Below, one piece after another: positions 24,270 through 31,624 of a stretch of DNA of 64,000 nucleotides; the stretch's first letter is position 1; the number at the start of each line of letters is the position of its first letter. The stretch comes from UBA9732 sp963621975 (GTDB lineage: Bacteria > Spirochaetota > Spirochaetia > Sphaerochaetales > Sphaerochaetaceae). The stretch is from NCBI GenBank assembly GCA_963621975.1, contig CAVFGI010000006.1, positions 3,626 through 67,625 on the forward strand. Direction: 5' to 3'. The position numbers were made by a program, and so were the translations under genes. Below the pieces are notes generated by a model. It worked only from the letters and a program-made list of their open reading frames with translations. It did no database searches and was not told the origin of the DNA.

Positions 24270-25379
24270 ATGATTGAGATAAAGCATCTTAGAAAAGAGT
24301 TTGATGACAACACGGTTCCTTTAAATGATGTGAACCTCGTTATCAACAAAGGTGATGTTATTGCCGTGATAGGGCCTTCTGGAACAGGAAAGTCCACATT
24401 GCTCAGGTGCATTAATATGCTTACAGAGCCAACAAGCGGTAATATAATTGTTGACGGTGAAGATATCACCGAGCGTGGCTGCGACCTTAATGCGGTTCGC
24501 AAAAAGATGGGGATGGTCTTCCAGTCCTTCAATCTTTTTGGTCACTTGACAGTCATTGAAAATATCATGAATCCCCAAATCACACTTTTGGGAAAGTCAC
24601 GCCAAGAAGCCTACGACAGGGCCATGGAACTTCTTTCCTCCGTAGGTCTCTCTTCCAAGGTCTTTAATTATCCCGATGAGCTGTCCGGTGGACAGCAACA
24701 GAGAATTGCCATTGCAAGAACATTGGCAATGGACCCAGAAATCATTTTGTTTGACGAGCCTACCAGCGCTTTAGACCCAAGTATGATTGGAGAAGTTCAG
24801 TCTGTCATAAAACTTCTTGCCAAGACGGGAAGAACTCTAATGATAGTTACCCACGAGATGGACTTTGCAAGGAAAGTTGCAAACAGAATTCTTTTTATGG
24901 ATGAAGGTGGCATTTACGAGGAAGGAACTCCAAAAGAAATATTTGAGCACCCAAAGAGAGAAAAAACCAGACGATTCATTCAGAGACTCTCATCTCTTAG
25001 CTATAGAATTCAAGGTATTGATTTTGATACTGAAGCCATGAACGAAGAACTTGCAGGATATGGAGAGAAACTTCTTATTGAGTCTGAGCGTTTGTCCAAA
25101 TTGAGTCTTGCAATAGAAGAAATCTGTATCAATACCATTGCAGACTACTCTGAAAATCCAGACATCTTGGTTAAAGTTGAGTATTCAGAGAAAAAAGACG
25201 TTCTTTCTCTAATTATTACCTACAAAGGACCATATTTTGATGTCCGAGATACAGACAGTAGCCTCTTTAAGGAGTTGCTTTCTGAGAAGACTACCTTCTA
25301 TTCAGAAAAGACAGTAGATGACCCAGACGGTTTTGTAAACCGCATTGATATGCACTTTAAGTGGGAAGAGGAGGAGTAA
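24270..25379 (+). CDS. Polar amino-acid ABC transporter ATPase (GlnQ-like) with anti-sigma-kinase-like C-terminal domain
   Basis: 369 residues, against about 240-250 for normal GlnQ. Residues 1-245 are a complete ATPase: Walker A GPSGTGKST, Q-loop VFQSFNLF, signature LSGGQQQR, Walker B IILFDEPTSALD, H-loop VTHEMDF. The extra region (about 246-369) contains LSLAIEEICINTIADYSENP around residues 278-297, resembling the N-box helix of HATPase_c_2 (RsbW/SpoIIAB-type) domains, then strands VKVEYSEKKDVLSLIITYKGP and an acidic end. Whether it binds ATP or regulates transport is unknown. The next gene follows after 2 bases, making a two-gene importer. Confidence 0.85.
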   Translation: MIEIKHLRKEFDDNTVPLNDVNLVINKGDVIAVIGPSGTGKSTLLRCINMLTEPTSGNIIVDGEDITERGCDLNAVRKKMGMVFQSFNLFGHLTVIENIMNPQITLLGKSRQEAYDRAMELLSSVGLSSKVFNYPDELSGGQQQRIAIARTLAMDPEIILFDEPTSALDPSMIGEVQSVIKLLAKTGRTLMIVTHEMDFARKVANRILFMDEGGIYEEGTPKEIFEHPKREKTRRFIQRLSSLSYRIQGIDFDTEAMNEELAGYGEKLLIESERLSKLSLAIEEICINTIADYSENPDILVKVEYSEKKDVLSLIITYKGPYFDVRDTDSSLFKELLSEKTTFYSEKTVDDPDGFVNRIDMHFKWEEEE

Positions 25380-25381
25380 AA

Positions 25382-26914
25382 ATGAAGCGCATCATATTAG
25401 TTTTTCTTCTTCTCTGTATTGCTTTGTGTTTTGTTTTTTCTGAAGGTTCGGAGTCAACTGATACAACAGATATCACAAAAAGAAGTATAGCCTCTTTTGA
25501 CGGACAACCAATTGGAGTTCAAACAGCAGTTCTCTATGAAGAACTCATCATGGACAAAGTTCCGCACACAGAGTTTCAGTATTACACAATGCCTAACGAC
25601 ATGATTCTTGCTCTACAAAGTAAGAAGATTAGTGCATATATCATTGAGCAAGTTGGCTTTGGTGTTCAAAAGGCAAACCACCCAGAACTTGAAGTTTTAG
25701 ATGAACTTCCAGGCTACATTAGTGCCTCAATGATTATTGGTAATAACAGTAAACAAGATACACTTCTGGCACAATTGAATGAATTTATTTCCACATGTGA
25801 AGCAGATGGGACATCGGAATATCTCTACAACTACTGGATAAATAACTTTGATCCAGAAACTAGCACCTGTGACACAACGGGTTTTACCGGCGAAAATGGC
25901 ACAATTTCAGTTGCGGTTGAAGGAGGATATGAACCGTTCTCCTTTGTAAGCAACGGAAGCCTTTCTGGTTACGATGTAGATTTTATATGCCGTTTCTCTC
26001 GTTTATACGGCTATACGCCAGTTTTTTATGAAGTGCCATTTGAATCTATAGCTCCTGGCGTTGAAACAGGTAAATATGACATTGGAATGAATATTGTTGT
26101 AAGTGAAGAAAGAAACGAAACTGGAACACTCACGAAAACTTATTATACTTGTCCTGTTGTAATGGTAGTTCTTGGCGAGGATAAGAGTGAAACCACATTC
26201 TTACAACAAATTCAAAATAGCTTCTACAAAACCTTTATAAGGGAAAATAGATGGAAGCTCTTCTTGGAAGGTGCCGGTGTTACAATTTTGATTACCATTG
26301 TATCAATTCTTGCAGGAACACTTCTTGGTTTTGCTGTTTTTATGTCTATAAGAAAAGGCGGAACTGTCCCTAACAAGATTACAGACTTCTTCTTATGGCT
26401 TATTCATGGAATGCCAACTGTTTTGCTTCTAATGATTCTCTATTACATTGTCTTTGGCAGCTCTAGGTTGAGTGGAATGTGGGTTTCCGCTGTTGGATTC
26501 TCCCTCATGTTCGCTTGCTCCATGATAGACATGCTAAGAGTAGGTTACAATGCAATAAGTAAAGGTCAGTTTGAAGCATCAACAGCCCTTGGTTATTCCG
26601 ACACTCAGCGTTTCTTCAAGATTATCCTTCCACAGGCTGCAAGACATTTCTTGCCAATCTACAAGAATGAAGTTGTTACCTTAATCAAAGAAACTTCTGT
26701 TGTTGGCTACATTGCTGTTCTTGATTTGACCAAAATCAGCGACCTTGTTCGTAGTAGAACATATGAGGCTTTCTTCCCTCTAATTCTCACTGCAATTATG
26801 TACTTTATCATTGAGACTCTCATGACCTACATAGTCAAGCGCATTGATATCTCCTTAGATCTAAAGCGCAGGTCTGAAGGTTCAATACTTAAAGGCATCA
26901 AGCAATGGGAGTAA
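25382..26914 (+). CDS. Fused amino-acid-binding receptor and permease, lobes in permuted order
   Basis: About 510 residues from ATG 25382 (AGGAGGAG upstream). Signal peptide 1-20. Residues about 37-155 resemble lobe II of SBP_bac_3 receptors (GQPIGVQTAV, ALQSKKISAYIIE, LNEFISTCEADGTSEYLYNY). Residues about 172-268 resemble lobe I (GTISVAVEGGYEPFSF, GYDVDFICRF, GKYDIGMNIVVSEERN). The usual order is I then II. The permease domain (about 290-500) has the BPD_transp_1 EAA loop FEASTALGYSDTQRFFKIILPQ. SBP-permease fusions are known (GlnP of lactic acid bacteria; related layouts in Bacteroidales). Specificity for glutamine is only a family default. Confidence 0.85.
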   Translation: MKRIILVFLLLCIALCFVFSEGSESTDTTDITKRSIASFDGQPIGVQTAVLYEELIMDKVPHTEFQYYTMPNDMILALQSKKISAYIIEQVGFGVQKANHPELEVLDELPGYISASMIIGNNSKQDTLLAQLNEFISTCEADGTSEYLYNYWINNFDPETSTCDTTGFTGENGTISVAVEGGYEPFSFVSNGSLSGYDVDFICRFSRLYGYTPVFYEVPFESIAPGVETGKYDIGMNIVVSEERNETGTLTKTYYTCPVVMVVLGEDKSETTFLQQIQNSFYKTFIRENRWKLFLEGAGVTILITIVSILAGTLLGFAVFMSIRKGGTVPNKITDFFLWLIHGMPTVLLLMILYYIVFGSSRLSGMWVSAVGFSLMFACSMIDMLRVGYNAISKGQFEASTALGYSDTQRFFKIILPQAARHFLPIYKNEVVTLIKETSVVGYIAVLDLTKISDLVRSRTYEAFFPLILTAIMYFIIETLMTYIVKRIDISLDLKRRSEGSILKGIKQWE

Positions 26915-27341
26915 ATTCTTAAAAATTGGGTGCATTACTGCGTCTCTTCATCATTGGCCTTGTTGCCGGCAGATTTTCCCTGAAAAAACTCAAAAATGGA
27001 TTTTTTCAGGGAATTTTTCCCTGAAAATACTCAAAAATGGTTTTTTTCAGGGAACGTTCCCTTTACTTTAGACCGCAAAACTCATTATTGGACAATAGAT
27101 GACGAGTCAGAAATGCGACGTGGTATTGGCCGTATTAGATTCCTATATCAAATAGAAAAATTTTAGAAAACTCAAATTTGCATAAAACTGAAAATGCATA
27201 ATAATACATAAATAAAATGTGCATATTGCAACAATTCAAGCAAAATTAATTGCATAAATAATGTATATACTTGAATAAAATGTAAATTCAGAGCAAAATC
27301 GTTTCAATTTTTTAGTTAGAAATAATTATAGGAGGCGACTC
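26915..27341. repeat. Intergenic region with tandem hairpin repeats and a possible gene relic
   Basis: Two tandem 40-bp units each fold as a hairpin: TTCCCTGAAAAAA (26976-26988) with TTTTTTCAGGGAA (27001-27013), and TTCCCTGAAAA (27017-27027) with TTTTCAGGGAA (27044-27054). Both loops contain CTCAAAAATGG. A perfect 12-bp palindrome GGGAACGTTCCC follows (27050-27061). A 56-codon frame (26996-27166) runs through the second unit and ends ...YWTIDDESEMRRGIGRIRFL plus six residues; it looks like the 3' end of a lost gene. From 27170 to 27330 the DNA is extremely A+T-rich, with TGCATA at 27179, 27195, 27220 and 27251, probably holding the opp promoter. No single promoter could be fixed. Confidence 0.5.
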
Positions 27342-28253
27342 TTGCTTAGGTACATAATAAAACGAATATTGCTTGCTATTGCAACTATTTTTATTATTTG
27401 CTTCATAACTTTCTTCCTAATGCATGCGGTACCGGGCGGACCTTTTAACAGAGAAAAAGCCCTTTCACAAGCGACAATAGATGCATTAAATGCTAGATAC
27501 GGTTTAGATCAGCCTCTTTGGACTCAATTTGTTAACTATATGAAAAATATCCTGAAGGGAGATTTTGGAGTCTCTCTTAAAAATGGACGTGAAATATCGG
27601 CAATATTTGCAGAATCTTTCCCCACTTCAGCAAAATTAGGTCTATTGGCCATTACAATTGCGTTGATTTTTGGCACTATTTTGGGAAGTGTGGCTGCTAT
27701 TATGAGAAACAAGTGGCCAGATAGAATCATTGTTTTTTGCTCAACATTATTCACAGCTGTTCCAAGTTTTGTACTTGCCACATTGCTCTTGCTGGTGTTT
27801 TCTATCAAACTTGGATGGATTCCAGTCTGGAGTGCCACTGAAACTCACTATCTTCTTCCTGTAATTGCACTTTCTGCATATCCAATGGCGTATACAACAC
27901 GTCTTGCAAAGACCAGCATGTTAGATGCTCTCAGCCAAGATTACATTAGAACAGCACGTTCAAAAGGTGTTGCAAGAAGAAGAATTATCTTTAAGCATGC
28001 TCTTAGAAATTCTCTCATTCCTATAATTACTTATGCGGGTCCTCAGATTGCTTATATTATTACGGGTTCAATGGTAGTTGAAACGGTTTTCACTGTTGGT
28101 GGAATTGGGACAAAGTTTGTAAGTGCAATTAACAACAGAGATTACACTTTAATCATGGCAACTACAATTTTCCTTGCAACCCTTATGGTTGTTGCAAATG
28201 TGATATGTGATTTGCTGTATAAAATTGTAGATCCAAGAATTAAATATGAGTAA
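27342..28253 (+). CDS. oppB: Oligopeptide ABC transporter permease OppB
   Basis: 303 residues, about six spans, type-I importer permease. N-terminal MLRYIIKRILLAIATIF and PGGPFNREKALS are family marks, as is the EAA loop DYIRTARSKGVARRRIIFKHALRN (with A-RSKG-). A TTG start at 27342 is supported by AGGAGG six bases upstream. It heads oppB-oppC-oppD-oppF with small gaps or overlaps, followed by oppA after its own promoter. Confidence 0.95.
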   Translation: MLRYIIKRILLAIATIFIICFITFFLMHAVPGGPFNREKALSQATIDALNARYGLDQPLWTQFVNYMKNILKGDFGVSLKNGREISAIFAESFPTSAKLGLLAITIALIFGTILGSVAAIMRNKWPDRIIVFCSTLFTAVPSFVLATLLLLVFSIKLGWIPVWSATETHYLLPVIALSAYPMAYTTRLAKTSMLDALSQDYIRTARSKGVARRRIIFKHALRNSLIPIITYAGPQIAYIITGSMVVETVFTVGGIGTKFVSAINNRDYTLIMATTIFLATLMVVANVICDLLYKIVDPRIKYE

Positions 28254-28265
28254 GGAGGGCGCAGT

Positions 28266-29345
28266 ATGGCAGACGTAACACCAAAGAAAAAACCTTTTAG
28301 TTTACAGTTGGATTTGTCAAAATTCAGCCCTTCAATGTTTGAAAAGGCAACTGAAGAAGAAAAAAGACAGCAAGATGTAATGAGTGAAAGTACTTCTTTC
28401 TTTAAGGATGGAGTTAGAAAACTGTTAAAAAATCCTCTTGCTGTTGGTAGCCTAATTGTCATTGCTTTCATCCTTTTATTGATTATTTTTGCTCCAATGA
28501 TTGTTCCTTACGGATACGACGAAATTCTTTCTGTTAATGGAGTTAGAGATAAAGGTGCAAAAAACCTTGCGCCGTTTACCTACAGCAAACTTGAACAACA
28601 ATATATAGAAGCAGGAGGTTCGCGATTTCCACATATCTTTGGAACTGACGAGCAGTGTCGAGACTATTTTATTAGAGTTATATACGGAACTAGAGTTTCT
28701 CTGTTCGTTGGTTTTTTTGCTTCTATCATCGTTCTTGTTATTGGGATGATATATGGGAGTGTGTCTGGATATCTTGGCGGGAAGGTTGACCTTATCATGA
28801 TGCGTATTGTTGATGTCATTTATTCGTTGCCGGACACCCTTATAGTTATCTTGCTTAGTGTGGTGCTGCAGAGTGTTTTGAAGCTAAAAAGTGGGTCATT
28901 TTTAAGCTCTCTGGGCACGAATATGATATCTCTTTTTATTGTTTTTGCCTTGTTGTATTGGGTTGGTATGGCTAGACTTATCAGAGGCCAAATTCTTTCT
29001 ATTAAAGAAAATGAATATATCTTGGCTTCTAAATCAATTGGTACGCCTACCAAGATGATAATTACAAAGCATATGCTACCTAACTGCTTGTCTGTAATTA
29101 TTATTTCTACGGCGCTGCAGATTCCATCGGCAATTTTCACAGAAAGCTATTTGAGTTTCATTGGTCTTGGAGTGCAAGCCCCAATGCCTTCTCTTGGTTC
29201 TTTGGCGAATTCTGCACGTGGTGGACTTCAGAATTATCCGTACAAATTGATCTTTCCTGCGTTGATGATTTGTCTTATTGTCTTAAGTTTAAATCTTTTG
29301 GGAGATGGACTTAGAGACGCATTTGACCCAAAACTTAAGAAGTAG
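28266..29345 (+). CDS. oppC: Oligopeptide ABC transporter permease OppC
   Basis: 359 residues. A polar N-terminal tail of about 60 residues precedes the first span (NPLAVGSLIVIAFILLLIIF), then a periplasmic loop with FGTDEQCRDYF, equivalent to the usual GTDxxGRD. The five-span core includes the EAA loop ENEYILASKSIGTPTKMIITKHMLPN and ends GLRDAFDPKLKK, typical of OppC/DppC. TAAGGAGG lies upstream of the ATG. Partner of OppB in the membrane. Confidence 0.95.
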   Translation: MADVTPKKKPFSLQLDLSKFSPSMFEKATEEEKRQQDVMSESTSFFKDGVRKLLKNPLAVGSLIVIAFILLLIIFAPMIVPYGYDEILSVNGVRDKGAKNLAPFTYSKLEQQYIEAGGSRFPHIFGTDEQCRDYFIRVIYGTRVSLFVGFFASIIVLVIGMIYGSVSGYLGGKVDLIMMRIVDVIYSLPDTLIVILLSVVLQSVLKLKSGSFLSSLGTNMISLFIVFALLYWVGMARLIRGQILSIKENEYILASKSIGTPTKMIITKHMLPNCLSVIIISTALQIPSAIFTESYLSFIGLGVQAPMPSLGSLANSARGGLQNYPYKLIFPALMICLIVLSLNLLGDGLRDAFDPKLKK

Positions 29346-29356
29346 GAGGAGAGAAA

Positions 29357-30445
29357 ATGCCATTTAAATTTCATGCTAGTTTTTATGCCAGTGCAACAGC
29401 TAGTGGGCAGAGCGTAGAGCAACCGGCACAAACAGTACAAATAGAACAGGCCAAAAAACAACATCTTATTAGCGTAAATGACCTTCATACCTCCTTTTTT
29501 ACGGATTCAGGTGAGGTTCATGCTGTCAACGGAATTTCCTTCAATCTAGACGAAGGCGAGATTTTGGGAATAGTGGGTGAGTCTGGTTCCGGTAAAAGTG
29601 TTACTGCCTACTCAATTATGCAAATTCTTGCTGACACAGGAAAAATAACAGGTGGTAGTATTCTGTACAAAGGCGAAGATATTACAAAATGGAATGAAAG
29701 AAAGCTCTGTCACTTCCGTGGCAAGTGTTGCTCAATTATCTTTCAGGATCCAATGACCAGTTTAAACCCTGTCTTTACAATAGGAAACCAACTTAAAGAG
29801 GCCATAAGTCTTCATACCAATAAAAAAGGCAAGGAGGCCTCTGCACGGGCCATAGAATTACTACAATTAGTAGGTATTAATGAACCAGAAAGACGTTTGC
29901 GCCAATATCCGCATGAGCTTTCTGGGGGAATGCGTCAGAGAGTCATGATTGCAATGGCCTTAGCCTGTGAGCCCGATCTCCTTATAGCAGATGAACCTAC
30001 AACTGCACTAGATGTGACAATTCAAGCTCAAATACTTGAGTTGATTCAAGATCTCCAGAAGAAACTTGGAATGGCAGTTATTCTTGTTACCCATGACCTT
30101 GGCGTTATTGCAGAACTATGTGACAACATCATTGTTATGTATGGTGGCCGAGTTTGCGAACGAGGAACAGGACGAGAGATTTTCTACAATCCAAAGCATG
30201 AATACACAAAGGGATTATTACGCTCAATTCCAAATGTAAATAACATGAAAGAACGTCTTGTTCCAATCCCTGGAACCCCAATCAACATTCTCAATTTGCC
30301 AAAAGGCTGCTCTTTCTGTGCTCGATGCGAGCAGTGCATGAAGATTTGTCTTAATCAAATGCCAGAGGAAATTTGGATTAATGAAAACCACAAAGCTTCT
30401 TGTTGGTTGAATATAAAAGAAATGATTGAAGGAGGTGCTGTATGA
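29357..30445 (+). CDS. oppD: Oligopeptide ABC transporter ATPase OppD
   Basis: 362 residues. Walker A GESGSGKS, Q-loop IFQDPMTSLNP, signature LSGGMRQR, Walker B LLIADEPTTALD, and the C-terminal oligopeptide/dipeptide extension with Cys-rich GCSFCARCEQCMKIC, a pattern that in this family can hold an iron-sulfur cluster. An N-terminal extension of about 36 residues (Ala/Ser/Gln-rich, MPFKFHASFYASATASGQ...) is unusual. GGAGGAGAG upstream supports this start, although internal starts cannot be excluded. ATGA overlap with oppF. Confidence 0.94.
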   Translation: MPFKFHASFYASATASGQSVEQPAQTVQIEQAKKQHLISVNDLHTSFFTDSGEVHAVNGISFNLDEGEILGIVGESGSGKSVTAYSIMQILADTGKITGGSILYKGEDITKWNERKLCHFRGKCCSIIFQDPMTSLNPVFTIGNQLKEAISLHTNKKGKEASARAIELLQLVGINEPERRLRQYPHELSGGMRQRVMIAMALACEPDLLIADEPTTALDVTIQAQILELIQDLQKKLGMAVILVTHDLGVIAELCDNIIVMYGGRVCERGTGREIFYNPKHEYTKGLLRSIPNVNNMKERLVPIPGTPINILNLPKGCSFCARCEQCMKICLNQMPEEIWINENHKASCWLNIKEMIEGGAV

Positions 30446-31434
30446 GCGACCTAGCAGATAAAGCAAAAGACAAGAAAAACGTCCCATTGGTTGAAGTAAA
30501 GCATCTCAAACAATACTTTGAAGTTCATACGGGTCTTTTTAGTAAACAATATCTTAAAGCTGTGGATGATGTCTCATTTTCCATAGATAATGGCGAAACT
30601 TTAGGTCTTGTTGGCGAATCAGGCTGTGGAAAAACAACAGTAGGTCGTTCTTTGCTTCATCTTTATGAGCCAACTGCCGGTGAAATTCTCTTCAATGGAG
30701 AGCTAGTAACTAAGAAGAATTTGCCTCAAATGAGGAAGAATATGCAAATGGTATTCCAAGATCCATACTCTTCTTTGGATCCTAGAATGACAGTTGAAGA
30801 TATCATTGGTGAACCTCTTGATGTTCATGGACTTTACTCCAATAAAGCAGAAAGACGTGAGAAGATTTTACAATTGATGGATTATGTAGGTCTTAATGCG
30901 GAGCACGCAAGACGATACGCTCACGAGTTTTCTGGAGGTCAACGCCAGAGAATTGGAATTGCACGTGCTTTGGCAGTTAACCCAAAGTTTATTGTATGTG
31001 ATGAGCCTGTCTCTGCTTTGGATGTCTCTATTCAAGCCCAAGTGGTCAACATGTTTGAAGACCTTCAAGCTAAACTTGGTGTTGCTTATCTCTTCATTGC
31101 CCACGATCTCTTGGTTGTTCACCATATCTCTAAACGCATTGCTGTCATGTACTTAGGCAAGATAGTTGAAATTGCAGATGCCGATGAAATTAACAACCAT
31201 CCGCTACATCCGTACACGCAATCATTAATCTCTGCCGTACCTATTCCGGATCCCGATATTGCTCGAAGCCGTCAACGTATTGTTCTTGATGGAGATGTCC
31301 CAAGTCCACTTAACATGCCACAGGGATGTCCTTTTAGAACGAGATGTAGGTACGCATGTGATAAATGCGCCCAAAGTATGCCTGAACTAACAGACCGAGC
31401 CCCGGGACATCAGGTTGCTTGTCATGTAATGTAA
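30442..31434 (+). CDS. oppF: Oligopeptide ABC transporter ATPase OppF
   Basis: 330 residues. Walker A GESGCGKTT, Q-loop VFQDPYSSLDPRMTV, signature FSGGQRQR, Walker B FIVCDEPVSALDVS, and the oligo_HPY C-terminal segment with GCPFRTRCRYACDKC. Second ATPase of the Opp importer. Its stop lies in a 13-base tandem duplication (TCATGTAATGTAA repeated at about 31423-31447). Confidence 0.95.
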   Translation: MSDLADKAKDKKNVPLVEVKHLKQYFEVHTGLFSKQYLKAVDDVSFSIDNGETLGLVGESGCGKTTVGRSLLHLYEPTAGEILFNGELVTKKNLPQMRKNMQMVFQDPYSSLDPRMTVEDIIGEPLDVHGLYSNKAERREKILQLMDYVGLNAEHARRYAHEFSGGQRQRIGIARALAVNPKFIVCDEPVSALDVSIQAQVVNMFEDLQAKLGVAYLFIAHDLLVVHHISKRIAVMYLGKIVEIADADEINNHPLHPYTQSLISAVPIPDPDIARSRQRIVLDGDVPSPLNMPQGCPFRTRCRYACDKCAQSMPELTDRAPGHQVACHVM

Positions 31435-31500
31435 TCATGTAATGTAAAGAGATTTCGCATAAACCTCTAAAAACACGAATAAAAACGAATAAAAAATTTT

Positions 31501-31603
31501 TGTTATAATATGCACTAATTTTGAATATAAACAGAATATTTTTGCAAAAAAATACAAAAAACTATTGCGTTTTTTTTGCGAAAACTATAAACCTATCGCA
31601 AAA
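31501..31603 (+). promoter_or_regulatory. Extended -10 promoter and leader hairpin of oppA
   Basis: TGTTATAAT at 31501-31509 is an extended -10 element (TGn then TATAAT); no good -35 lies 17 bases upstream. The leader ends with TTTTGCGA (31574-31581) pairing with TCGCAAAA (31596-31603), a perfect 8-bp stem about ten bases before the AAGGAG of oppA. A separate promoter plus a 5' hairpin would let the receptor be made in excess over the membrane subunits. Confidence 0.5.
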
Positions 31604-31624
31604 TTAATTTTAAGGAGAAACACA

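Noticed and set aside
24113..24532. 139-codon minus-strand open frame over the glnQ leader
   Set aside because: Mostly antisense to the ATPase Walker A region; no ribosome-binding site. It does not explain the leader hairpins.
26915..27341. CRISPR array or transposon ends
   Set aside because: Only two tandem units with inverted symmetry, no spacers, no transposase, and no target-site duplication seen.
31565..31624. Upstream extension of OppA (20 extra residues)
   Set aside because: The extra stretch overlaps the leader hairpin, has no ribosome-binding site and would bury the signal peptide; ATG 31625 has AAGGAG.
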